From Longimicrobium sp. (GTDB lineage Bacteria > Gemmatimonadota > Gemmatimonadetes > Longimicrobiales > Longimicrobiaceae): a DNA stretch of 41,343 bases. Below are positions 34,490-41,343 of the stretch, piece by piece. The translations under genes and the position numbers were made by a program. Every line of letters starts with the position of its first letter. Position 1 is the stretch's first letter. The notes under the pieces were generated by a model. The model was given only the letters and a program-made list of their open reading frames with translations, searched no databases and had not been told where the DNA came from. The stretch lies in the NCBI GenBank assembly GCA_036389135.1, contig DASVQP010000016.1, forward strand, positions 1 to 41,343, read 5' to 3'.

Positions 34490-35829
34490 CGGAAACGAGC
34501 CCGGAGCTGCGCGCGCCGGAAGAGGTCATCCGCATCACCCGCGTCCTGCAGGATGCGGGGTTCGAGACGTGGACGGTCGGAGGCGCCGTGCGCGACGCCC
34601 TGGCCGGCCGCACCCCCGGCGACTGGGACCTGGCCACCGCCGCCCGCCCCCGCGACGTGCAGCGCATCTTCCGCCGCACCGTTCCCGTGGGGGTGGCGCA
34701 CGGCACGGTGGGCGTGCTGGGCAAGGACGGGCGGATGTACGAGGTGACCACCTTTCGGCGCGACGTGGAGACGGACGGGCGGCACGCGGTGGTGCACTTC
34801 GCGGACTCGGTGGAGGAGGACCTCCAGCGGCGCGACTTCACCATCAACGCCGTCGCCTGGCACGCGCTCACCCGCGAGCTGCGTGACCCGCACGGCGGCG
34901 TCCCCGACCTGCGCGACGGCGTCCTGCGCACGGTGGGCGACCCGCGCGAGCGCTTCCGCGAGGACCGGCTGCGCGTGCTGCGCGCCCTGCGCTTCGCCGC
35001 GCGCTTCGGACTGCGCATCGATGACGCGACCTGGGCCGCCGCGCGCGAGTCCGCGCCCGAGCTCCCGAAGCTTTCCGCCGAGCGGGTGCGCGAGGAGCTC
35101 CTCAAGGTGCTGCGCGAGACGGAGCGGCCGTCGACGGCGCTGCGGCTGTACGAGGGATGCGGCGCGCTCGCCACCCTTTACCCAGAGCTGCAGGCGTGCG
35201 TCGGCGTGCGCGACGGCGCGGACGCCGTGTGGAGCCACCTGCTGAAGACGGCCGACGCACTGCCGCGCCACCACGTCGCGCTGCGCCTTCCCGCGCTCGT
35301 ACACGACATCGGCAAGGCGCGCACGGCGGATGTGGGATTCGCGGACCACGCGGCGGCGGGCGCGGCGGCGGCGTTCGGGATGCTGCGCCGCCTCAAGTTC
35401 TCCAACGCGGACACGGACCGCGTGGTGCACCTGGTGGCGCAGCACAGCGCCATCCCCGCCTCCGATGCGCCGGAACCGGAGCTGCGGCGGTGGCTCCGCC
35501 TGGTGGGCGCCGGCTACGTGCGCGACGTGCTGCGCCTGCGCGTGGCGGACGTGCAGGCGCGCGGCGCGCGCCCAGGCGACCCGCGCCTGCGCGAAGCTGC
35601 GGAGCTCCGGCGGCGTGTGGGGAGGATACTGGCCTCCGCGCCCGTGCTCACCCTGGGTGACCTGGCGATCGGCGGCGCGGAGCTGCGGCGGCTCGGCATC
35701 CCCGCGGGCCCGTTCATGGGCGAGATCCTCCGCGACCTGCTGGAGCGCGTTACGGACGATCCGTCGCTCAACACCGTCGAAGCGCTGTCCGCTATCGTGC
35801 GCTCGCGAATCGACTCCCCGGAGGACTGA
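34486..35829 (+). CDS. cca: CCA-adding tRNA nucleotidyltransferase or poly(A) polymerase, with HD domain
   Basis: The 447-residue protein has the class II nucleotidyltransferase head: WTVGGAVRDALAGRTPGDWDLATAA (24-48, with G-G-x-V-R and D-x-D), THF-like YEVTTFRRD and LQRRDFTINAVAWH. The neck contains RLRVLRALRFAARFGLRID. It continues with an HD-type domain around 260-300 (LPALVHDIGKARTADVGFADHAAAG). It adds or repairs the 3' CCA of tRNAs; some relatives add poly(A), and the sequence cannot separate these safely. GTG 34486 has a GAGG upstream. The TGA overlaps the ATG of the next gene, so cca heads a three-gene operon. Confidence 0.93.
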   Translation: MTETSPELRAPEEVIRITRVLQDAGFETWTVGGAVRDALAGRTPGDWDLATAARPRDVQRIFRRTVPVGVAHGTVGVLGKDGRMYEVTTFRRDVETDGRHAVVHFADSVEEDLQRRDFTINAVAWHALTRELRDPHGGVPDLRDGVLRTVGDPRERFREDRLRVLRALRFAARFGLRIDDATWAAARESAPELPKLSAERVREELLKVLRETERPSTALRLYEGCGALATLYPELQACVGVRDGADAVWSHLLKTADALPRHHVALRLPALVHDIGKARTADVGFADHAAAGAAAAFGMLRRLKFSNADTDRVVHLVAQHSAIPASDAPEPELRRWLRLVGAGYVRDVLRLRVADVQARGARPGDPRLREAAELRRRVGRILASAPVLTLGDLAIGGAELRRLGIPAGPFMGEILRDLLERVTDDPSLNTVEALSAIVRSRIDSPED

Positions 35830-36341
35830 TGTCGCAACCCGAAGTCTGGCTGCGCGGGCCGATGCCCGGCGTACCGCCGCTGCTGATGCCCGCCGCGCAC
35901 GCCCTGGCCGGAGCGGGCGAGGACGTCGCGCGCGCGGCCGCCGGGCTCACGGTGGAGCAGCTGTGGGCGCGTCCGGCCGGCGTGGCGTCGGTCGGCTTCC
36001 ACCTGCGCCACATCCCCGGCGTCCTGGACCGCCTGCTGACCTATGCCCGCGGCGAGTCCCTCACCGACGCGCAGCTCGCCTACCTCCGCGCCGAGCCTGA
36101 ACCCGGCAATCCCGCGCCTGACGCAGACGAGCTGCTGCGCGGCGTGGAAGAGGGGATCGCGCTCGCCCTCGCGCAGATAGCCGCGACCCGTGAGGAAGAT
36201 CTCCTGCTCCCACGCGGCGTAGGGCGGCTCCAGCTTCCGAGCACGGTGATGGGCTTGATCTTCCACGCCGCCGAACACGCGCAGCGGCACACGGGGCAGG
36301 TAGTCACGCTCAGCCGCATCGTGCGCGGAGGTGCGTCGTGA
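35829..36341 (+). CDS. DinB-family four-helix protein
   Basis: ATG 35829 shares a base with the cca stop. The 170-residue protein has the DinB/YfiT plan with three histidines for a metal: SVGFHLRHIPGVLDRLL (helix 2, about 54-70) and IFHAAEHAQRHTGQVVTL (last helix, about 138-155). The pattern H-x-x-x-H with a later H-T-G-Q is diagnostic. DinB-like proteins include thiol-dependent transferases (for example bacillithiol- or mycothiol-dependent); the substrate is unknown. It overlaps the next gene by four bases, so all three are co-expressed. No DNA-damage link is implied by the name. Confidence 0.88.
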   Translation: MSQPEVWLRGPMPGVPPLLMPAAHALAGAGEDVARAAAGLTVEQLWARPAGVASVGFHLRHIPGVLDRLLTYARGESLTDAQLAYLRAEPEPGNPAPDADELLRGVEEGIALALAQIAATREEDLLLPRGVGRLQLPSTVMGLIFHAAEHAQRHTGQVVTLSRIVRGGAS

Positions 36342-36961
36342 AGATCGGGATCGTCGGGGCGGGAAACATCGGCGGGACCATGGCGGAGCTGCTGGTGGGC
36401 GCCGGGCACGAGGTGGCGCTGAGCAACTCGCGGGGGCCGGATTCGTTGTGCGGGCAGGCGGCCGCGCTGGGGCCGCGCGCGCACGCCATGACGGTGGACG
36501 ACGCGGCGAGCTTCGGCGATGTAGTGCTGCTGGCGCTCCCCTGGCGCAACCCCGGGGGGCTGCCGGACGCGGAGCGCACGCGCGGCAAGATCGTGATCGA
36601 CGCGACCAATCACTACACTCTGGAGGGCGGGCTCTTCGACCTGGGCGATTCCACCTCCAGCGAAGAGGTGCTGAAGCGCCTCCCCGGCGCGCGGCTGGTC
36701 AAGGCGTTCAACACCATCTACTGGAAGCACCTCGCCCGCAACGGGCGCACCGACCTCCCGCTCCCGGAGCGCCGTGCCATCTTCATAGCCGGGGATGATG
36801 CCGATGCCAAGGCGGTCGTCTCGCGCCTGATCGAGGAGATCGGCTTCGCCCCCGTCGACACCGGCACCCTTCGCGAAGGCGGCCGCCGCCAACAGCCTGG
36901 CGCGCCCGTGTACGACGTCGAGATCACCCCGCGTGAGGCCGAGGGGTTGCTCGCGTACTGA
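36338..36961 (+). CDS. NADP oxidoreductase of the F420-dependent (NpdG-like) family
   Basis: GTG 36338 overlaps the DinB stop. The 207-residue protein opens with the Rossmann motif KIGIVGAGNIGGTMAELLVGAGHEVALSNSRGPDSL (2-37), in which S-N-S-R would favour NADP. VVLLALPW and IVIDATNHY are further family marks, and VKAFNTIYWKHLA matches the substrate pocket region of these proteins. Family members reduce NADP with F420H2 or are simply NADPH-binding reductases; whether this bacterium uses F420 is not seen in the window. It is the last gene of the cca operon; a weak hairpin follows at 36963-37005. Confidence 0.9.
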   Translation: MKIGIVGAGNIGGTMAELLVGAGHEVALSNSRGPDSLCGQAAALGPRAHAMTVDDAASFGDVVLLALPWRNPGGLPDAERTRGKIVIDATNHYTLEGGLFDLGDSTSSEEVLKRLPGARLVKAFNTIYWKHLARNGRTDLPLPERRAIFIAGDDADAKAVVSRLIEEIGFAPVDTGTLREGGRRQQPGAPVYDVEITPREAEGLLAY

Positions 36962-37316
36962 AGGCGACCCTCCACTCTGCAAGCGGCACATGGGCAGGGG
37001 TCGCCCTCAGTTGCATGCGGCGCAGCTAACCGCGCAGCCTGAGAGGGTGGTGAATCGTCAGAGCAGCAGACGAAGGGCACGGCCACTCGCCGTCACCTCC
37101 TGAACGGAGCGCCGCCCGATCCGTGCCCCCGTGCCGGAATCCGGGTGCGGAGTGAAGGAAGCGATCTATGCCGCCGGCTCGCCACTAGCCCATGTTCCTA
37201 AACCTGGCCTGTACGGAATGCGGCGCGGGGGCCGGTGCGGTATGGGTGGCGTCTGTCGTCTCCTTCACTTCGCGCACCCGCGGCGGCGCGGAGGCAGATG
37301 CGGCGCAGCGCTCCGT
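36962..37316. other. Gap between convergent genes
   Basis: Holds the hairpin GGCGACCC (36963-36970) / GGGTCGCC (36998-37005), a possible terminator with a long loop. The rest has no supported gene or repeat that I can see. Confidence 0.5.
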
Positions 37317-37733
37317 TCAGGAAGTAGGCGCAGCTTTTTCAACAAGCCTCAGGAGCGCGGCTTCCGTGGGGCGGAACCCGGCCGCCGCGTAGAAGGGGGC
37401 GAGGTGCGGCTCGTAGTCGACGTGGAGCCATTCCACGCCTGCCTCCGCAGCCATCGCAGCGGCATTGCGGACGAGCGCGACGCCGATGCCGCGGTGGCGG
37501 AATTCCGGGTGCACGGTGGGATCGAGAAGGAACGCGTGGTCGCCGCCGTCCCACGCGACCTTGGCGAACCCGATCAGCCGCCCCGCCGCGAACGCGCCTA
37601 AGTGCCCCAGACAGTGCGCGAGCGTCGGGCCGAACGCGCGCGGAGTGTGCCCCGGCCACGACGCCGCGAACAACGCGTTGAGCTGATCGTCGGTTAGAGC
37701 CGGACGCGCGACGATCTCCACGTCGTCCCTCAT
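37317..37733 (-). CDS. GNAT-family acetyltransferase
   Basis: ATG 37733 overlaps the stop of the oxidase gene (TGATG), giving 138 residues. The N-terminal LTDDQLNALFAASW and GHLGAFAAGRLIGFAKVAWDGGDHAFLLDPTVHPEFRHRGIGVALVRNAA contain the acetyl-CoA loop (R-H-R-G-I-G). VEWLHVDYEPHLAPFYAAAGFRPTEAALL is the usual last strand with the Y-x-x-x-G-F. It should transfer an acetyl group to an amine; the target is unknown. Translational coupling with the upstream FAD oxidase suggests a shared pathway, though none is known to me. Confidence 0.92.
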   Translation of the reverse strand: MRDDVEIVARPALTDDQLNALFAASWPGHTPRAFGPTLAHCLGHLGAFAAGRLIGFAKVAWDGGDHAFLLDPTVHPEFRHRGIGVALVRNAAAMAAEAGVEWLHVDYEPHLAPFYAAAGFRPTEAALLRLVEKAAPTS

Positions 37734-39307
37734 CAGTAGCGGATCGCGTCCAGCGGGCGCTGGCCCGGGAGGGGGAGAATGACGCCGGGGTTGAGGATGC
37801 CGAGCGGGTCGAAGGCGCGCTTCATGGCGCGGAAGCACTCCACGATCTCCGCGCCCCAGATGATCTCGATCAGCGGCGCGCGCAGGCGGCCGTCGCCGTG
37901 CTCGCCGGCCATGGTGCCGCCGAGCGCCGCCACCCCCTCGGCTACCTCGTAGACGATGGCCTCCACGCGCGCCTTCCACCCCGGCGCGCCGACGTCCACC
38001 AGCGAGTTGACGTGCAGGTTGCCGTCGCCCGCGTGGCCAAAGATGACGGCGGGGAGGTCGTTGGCCGCCAGCACGCGCCGCAGGAGGTGCACGTAGCCGG
38101 CGAGGCGATCCACGGGGACGACGCCGTCTTCGATGAACTGCATCGAGATCCGCCCGCCGGCCAGCTTCGCGATCAGCGGGCTCGCGGCGTGGCGCACGTG
38201 CCAGAAGCGCTCCTGCTCCTGCGGATCGACGGCGATGCTGATCCGGTCCGCCACCCCGCTCAGCGCCTCCTCGACGCGCTCCAGCGCCGCGGCGACGACG
38301 TCCACCGAGCTGCCCTCCATCTCCACGAAGAGGATCGCCTCCAGGCCAGGGCGCAGGGGGTAGCCGGGGTCCTCGCCGCCGCTGCGCACCAGGTCGATGA
38401 AGGTGCGGTCGATCATCTCGCACCCCGCGGGCTCCAGCGCCAGGATGCGCTGCACGGCGGCCGCGGCCGCGGAGAGGTCGGTGAACTCCAGCAGCGCCAG
38501 CCCGCGCGCCGCGGCAATGGGCTCCAGGCGCACCTCCGCGGCCGTCAGCAGCGCCAGCGTTCCCTCGCTCCCCACCAGCAGGTCCACCGCATCGCCGCTC
38601 TCCAGGTACTCGCGGAGCGCATAGCCGGACGAGTTCTTTCGGACGCGCGGCCACCGCGCCTCGATCACGGCGCGATGCGGCTCGATGGCGGCGTCCACTT
38701 CGGCGAGGATCTCGCGCAGGCGCGGGTGCGCGGGCGGGGCGCCGCGCTCCACGTGAGCGCGCGTGCCGTCAGCGAGAACGACATCCAATGCGTGGACCCA
38801 GCGGCGCGTGGAGCCGTGCTTCACCGTGTGCACGCCGCCCGAGTTGTTGGCGATCATCCCGCCCAGCGTGGCGCGCGCGGCGCTGGACGGGTCCACGGGG
38901 AAGTGGAGGCCGTGCGGCGCGGCGGCGGCGTTCAGCTCCGCCAGCGTGCATCCGGGGAGGATGCGGGCGCGCCGTGCGTCTCCATCCACCGACACGACCG
39001 TGCGGAAGCCGGAGACCAGGTCCACCGCCACCCCGCGCCCCACGTTCCCACCCGGCATCCCCGTTCCGGCGCCGCGGGGGACGAGCGCGGTCCATGACGA
39101 GGCGGCCCACTCCACGAGCGCGGCCACGTCGTCCGCATCCGCCGGCACGGCAACGGCGTCGGGGAGCGCGCGAAAGATCCCCGATGCCTCGCCAAAGGGG
39201 GTGCAGCGCGCCTCGTCGCCCAGCACCTCGCCCCGGAAGCCGGGGATCACCGGCGCGGCGGCGCGCGGAGGGCCGGCGGGTTGACAGGGAGGGGCGGCGG
39301 GGTGCAT
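37733..39307 (-). CDS. FAD-linked oxidase of the glycolate/D-lactate dehydrogenase type
   Basis: ATG 39307 gives 524 residues. The N-terminal FAD-binding domain has VPRGAGTGMPGG (FAD pyrophosphate), ATLGGMIANNSGG and VLADGTRAH; LLVGSEGTLALLT follows. The C-terminal FAD-oxidase domain has LPAVIFGHAGDGNLHVN and TMAGEHGDGRLRAP, with the usual H-x-G-D-G-N pair, and ends FDPLGILNPGVILP. It oxidises a 2-hydroxyacid such as D-lactate, glycolate or 2-hydroxyglutarate; the exact substrate is unclear. No separate iron-sulfur partner gene is present in the window. It is the first gene of an operon with the GNAT gene. The perR terminator lies just upstream, so the two genes have their own promoter. Confidence 0.93.
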   Translation of the reverse strand: MHPAAPPCQPAGPPRAAAPVIPGFRGEVLGDEARCTPFGEASGIFRALPDAVAVPADADDVAALVEWAASSWTALVPRGAGTGMPGGNVGRGVAVDLVSGFRTVVSVDGDARRARILPGCTLAELNAAAAPHGLHFPVDPSSAARATLGGMIANNSGGVHTVKHGSTRRWVHALDVVLADGTRAHVERGAPPAHPRLREILAEVDAAIEPHRAVIEARWPRVRKNSSGYALREYLESGDAVDLLVGSEGTLALLTAAEVRLEPIAAARGLALLEFTDLSAAAAAVQRILALEPAGCEMIDRTFIDLVRSGGEDPGYPLRPGLEAILFVEMEGSSVDVVAAALERVEEALSGVADRISIAVDPQEQERFWHVRHAASPLIAKLAGGRISMQFIEDGVVPVDRLAGYVHLLRRVLAANDLPAVIFGHAGDGNLHVNSLVDVGAPGWKARVEAIVYEVAEGVAALGGTMAGEHGDGRLRAPLIEIIWGAEIVECFRAMKRAFDPLGILNPGVILPLPGQRPLDAIRY

Positions 39308-39336
39308 CGTGGCGCGCTCGGAGGCGGAAACGAAAA

Positions 39337-39356
39337 ACGCTCCCCGCGGGGAGCGT
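39337..39356 (-). terminator. Intrinsic terminator of perR
   Basis: The 20-base perfect palindrome ACGCTCCCCGCGGGGAGCGT is followed on the minus strand by TTTTTCG. It lies 23 bases after the perR stop. Confidence 0.85.
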
Positions 39357-39378
39357 CAGGACGGGAAGGCGCGTTGGG

Positions 39379-39822
39379 TCAGCCGCCGCAGCTGCCGCAG
39401 TAGCCCACCACCTCCACCCGGAACCCTTCGACGCGGAAGCCGTCGCCCACGCGCACCTGGGGGCGGTACGCGGGCTCGGCGGCGTGCACGTCGCGCACCA
39501 CGCCGCAGCCCAGGCAGCGAGAGTGGTAGTGCTCGTCGGTGCGCGCGTCGTAGCGGGCCGATCCGTCGCCGTACGAGAGCTTGGCGGCCAGCCCGCAGCT
39601 CACCAGCGTCTCCAGCGCCTTGTACACCGTGGCCAGCGAGATGTCCGAGATCTCGCCGCGCACCACGGTGAACACCTCGTCGGCCGTGGGGTGCTCGTCG
39701 GTGCCGCGCAGGAAGCGGTACACGGCGGCGCGCTGCTCGGTGAACCGCTGGCCGTTCGCCTCCAGCGCTTCGCGGAGGACGGCGTCCACCTCTTCGGGGC
39801 GCGGGTGTGCGGTGGTGACCAT
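39379..39822 (-). CDS. perR: Fur-family regulator of the PerR type
   Basis: ATG 39822 gives 147 residues; ATG 39861 is an alternative start. It aligns well with B. subtilis PerR from memory: EHPTADEVF supplies the H37 equivalent, LSYGDGSARYDARTDEHYHSRCLGCGVVRDV supplies D85 (in RYD), H91 and H93 (in HYH), and D104 (in RDV). The Asp at the last site, not Glu, supports peroxide sensing by Fe-catalysed His oxidation. Structural zinc ligands are C-L-G-C and C-G-S-C. PerR normally represses catalase, peroxidase and iron-storage genes; none of these is next to it here, though a ferritin-like gene lies at 23.0 kb. The Fur/PerR call is strong; specificity is inference. Confidence 0.9.
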   Translation of the reverse strand: MVTTAHPRPEEVDAVLREALEANGQRFTEQRAAVYRFLRGTDEHPTADEVFTVVRGEISDISLATVYKALETLVSCGLAAKLSYGDGSARYDARTDEHYHSRCLGCGVVRDVHAAEPAYRPQVRVGDGFRVEGFRVEVVGYCGSCGG

Positions 39823-40008
39823 CGGTATCAGGAGGCGGCCTGGGAGTCGGGCGGGCTCCATCGCGGAGCACCGGCGTTTCCAAGCTAGGGCGGGTTCCGG
39901 AGGGTGTCAACTCCAGCGCCCGCGCGCACGTAGCCGCACTCGCCGCCGCCCCGGCACGGACGATGCGCGGGGCGGGCCGTGCGATCCAAACCCAACAGGG
40001 AGAGAGGC

Positions 40009-40944
40009 GTGGCCGGACGACGGGGAAGAGCGATCTGGGCGGGGCTGGCGCTGCTGGCCTTCGCGGCGGGATGCGGGCCCGACGAGGTGGAGCCGCTGCC
40101 ACCGTTGCAGCGGCCCACCGCGGAGCGGAGGGCGGGCTTGCCGGAGGTGCGGGGGCGGTGGCTCTTCGCGGGCTTCGAGATCGCGCCGCGCGACAGCGCA
40201 GCGATGGCGAACAGCGACTACCAGCTCACGCCGCCGGGCGAGTTCCGATTCCTGACGCAGCGGCTGGACTCCGTTGCGGGGCAGTACGGGGTGCCGGGCA
40301 GCTTCGTGATCCCGTTCACCGGCGAGGTGAGGAAGGATGGCGTGTTCGCGCTGGTCGCCTTTCCGGGGGAGGGTGTGCAGCAGTTCGTGTCTGGGCGCGT
40401 GATGAGGGACACGCTCTGGCTGGAGCTCACCAACGTGCTCTCGGTGGAGCGCTGGCCGCCGCGCACCCGCGCGGCCTTCGTGCGCCGTCCCCGCGGCGCG
40501 CCCTTTACGCGGCTCCTGGGCGGCGCCCCCATCATCATCCCGCCCACCCCCGAGGAGCTCGACTCGATCCGCCGCGACTCGATCCGCATGGACTCGATCC
40601 GGATGGATTCGATCCAGCGCGCGGGCGTCGCGCCAGGTGTGGTGCCGGGTGCCGTGGCTCCGGGCGGGGTGCAGCCGGCGGTGCCAGGTGCTCCGGTGCA
40701 GCAGCCGGGAGTCGCCCGCCCGCCCGTGCAGACGCAGCCGGGTGTCGCGCGTCCGCCGGTGCAGGTACCGCCGGCCGCCACGCCGCGCCCGCGCCCCCCG
40801 GTGCGCCGCCCGCCGCCGCCGGCCCAGAACCCCGCGCCGACGCAGGGCCCGCCCGCGCCGCAACAGTACCCGCAGCCGGCGCCCTCCAATCCGCAGCCGT
40901 CCATGCCGCGCGAGACGATCAACATCCCGCCGCCACGCCGGTGA
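40009..40944 (+). CDS. Lipoprotein with DSIR repeats and a Pro-rich tail
   Basis: GTG 40009 follows AGGGAGAG and gives 311 residues (ATG 39979 is open but less likely). The signal AIWAGLALLAFAAGC sets C22 as the lipidated cysteine. About 150 residues of beta-rich domain follow (EVRGRWLFAGFEIAPRDSAAMANSDYQLTPPG, GQYGVPGSFVIPFTGEVRKDGVFALVAF, DTLWLELTNVLSV). A short tandem repeat (DSIRR, DSIRM, DSIRM, DSIQR, about 185-204) follows, and then a tail of about 105 residues made of Pro, Val, Gln, Ala and Arg (repeated ARPPVQ and similar). Such a tail could reach across the envelope or bind peptidoglycan; this is inference. The domain family is not known to me. Confidence 0.82.
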   Translation: MAGRRGRAIWAGLALLAFAAGCGPDEVEPLPPLQRPTAERRAGLPEVRGRWLFAGFEIAPRDSAAMANSDYQLTPPGEFRFLTQRLDSVAGQYGVPGSFVIPFTGEVRKDGVFALVAFPGEGVQQFVSGRVMRDTLWLELTNVLSVERWPPRTRAAFVRRPRGAPFTRLLGGAPIIIPPTPEELDSIRRDSIRMDSIRMDSIQRAGVAPGVVPGAVAPGGVQPAVPGAPVQQPGVARPPVQTQPGVARPPVQVPPAATPRPRPPVRRPPPPAQNPAPTQGPPAPQQYPQPAPSNPQPSMPRETINIPPPRR

Positions 40945-40949
40945 AGAGA

Positions 40950-40976
40950 GGCGGGGTCCCGGGCCGGGACCCCGCC
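40950..40976 (+). terminator. Strong hairpin after the lipoprotein gene
   Basis: GGCGGGGTCCCG (40950-40961), GGC, CGGGACCCCGCC (40965-40976) is a perfect 12-base stem, 5 bases after the stop, followed by CTTCAGTT. Confidence 0.75.
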
Positions 40977-40986
40977 CTTCAGTTGG

Positions 40987-41206
40987 GGCGAGTGAACTCG
41001 CTGCAACAACAGCACAAAGTCCGCCTCCGCGGACTCCGGGTCCATGCCGCGTTCTCGAGCCGGCTTCAGCCGCCTTCCCGTCGTTCGAGCCGGGCGATCC
41101 ATCCCCCGGCGACCAGCCGCCGCACCGCCCCTACCTCCCCCACCCGATCCCGCCCGCACAGCCTGCGAAGGCAGGCTTCCCGCGGTTGTTGCAGCGGTTT
41201 CAACCC
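40987..41206 (-). repeat. Composite palindromic repeat, copy 4 (reverse orientation, longest)
   Basis: Read on the minus strand it starts with GTTGAAACCGCTGCAACAACC and the AAGCCTGCCTTCGCAGGCT stem (as copy 1). It later shows GGAAGGCGGCTGAAGCCGGCTCGAG, GGAGTCCGCGGAGGCGGACT and GTTGTTGCAGCGAGTTCACTCGCC (as copies 2 and 3). It therefore joins the two versions, but the GGGGGCTGAAGCCCCC module is missing. Confidence 0.85.
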
Positions 41207-41343
41207 AGATCCTGCGTGGAAAAAAGAGCGAGCACCGACTTGAAGTAGTAGATTGTGAGTCACTTCCGCCAAGAAGCCTCTCACACCCGCTACACCAAAC
41301 CGGTGCTCTGATGCAAGCTATCCCGACTCGCCCATACGTACAA
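41207..41343. other. Right edge of the window
   Basis: Nothing supported. GTGGAAAAAAGAGC at about 41217-41230 is AT-richer than its surroundings and may be part of a promoter for a gene beyond the window. Confidence 0.3.

Noticed and set aside
37192-37392. Cys-containing 66-codon ORF before the GNAT gene end
   Set aside because: Overlaps the 3' end of the acetyltransferase gene on the other strand and shows no motif.

Overview
This is a GC-rich bacterial chromosomal window with no rRNA, tRNA or CRISPR array that I can see. The gene content suggests Gemmatimonadota, most likely a Longimicrobium-like soil bacterium. The evidence is very high GC, many lipoproteins and secreted proteins of no known family, and intergenic repeats built from stacked short palindromes (the GGGGGCTGAAGCCCCC type). 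This placement comes from general impression and recall, not from a search.

The left third (1 to about 13.6 kb) is accessory DNA. It opens with an unrecognised protein made of repeated winged-helix-like units, whose coding homology runs upstream of its first start codon. A complete DDE insertion sequence with recognisable inverted ends follows. Next is an AT-richer block (about 3.35-6.35 kb) with a four-gene cassette centred on a TIR-domain protein and flanked by small membrane proteins; this is the best candidate in the window for an undescribed (probably anti-phage) system. Then come a VapBC-type toxin-antitoxin pair, a HAD phosphatase, an aminoglycoside-adenylyltransferase-like nucleotidyltransferase, a SUKH-like/TPR protein with an in-frame UGA near its end, and two secreted proteins of unknown function. 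Two decayed fragments of the 3' end of an alpha/beta-hydrolase gene lie in this region, in the same orientation as the intact gene at 13.7-14.5 kb. They look like scars of repeated insertion or duplication at that locus.

The rest (13.7-41.3 kb) is mostly chromosomal housekeeping in short, tightly packed operons. These are: two alpha/beta hydrolases (minus strand); a CNNM/CorC-type membrane protein; an MNT nucleotidyltransferase followed by a HEPN gene broken by a frameshift and a nonsense codon; alaS with a small overlapping partner; two lipoproteins; a ferritin-like protein, an SDR reductase and an asparaginase with overlapping ends; a TonB-plug-like lipoprotein; a Tat-exported metallophosphatase fused to a PQQ-type beta-propeller; an Lrp/AsnC regulator in front of type III glutamine synthetase; a minus-strand group (membrane protein, TerB-like, TonB-C-like, DUF2442, unknown); cca, DinB and an F420-type NADP reductase overlapping head to tail; an FAD-linked oxidase followed by a GNAT acetyltransferase; a PerR-type Fur regulator with its own terminator; and a proline-rich lipoprotein.

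Intergenic regions are rich in palindromic dispersed repeats (four copies of one composite element and at least three other families) and clear intrinsic terminators. Two inverted repeats sit where an operator would be expected, in front of the antitoxin gene and over the start codon of the Lrp-type regulator.
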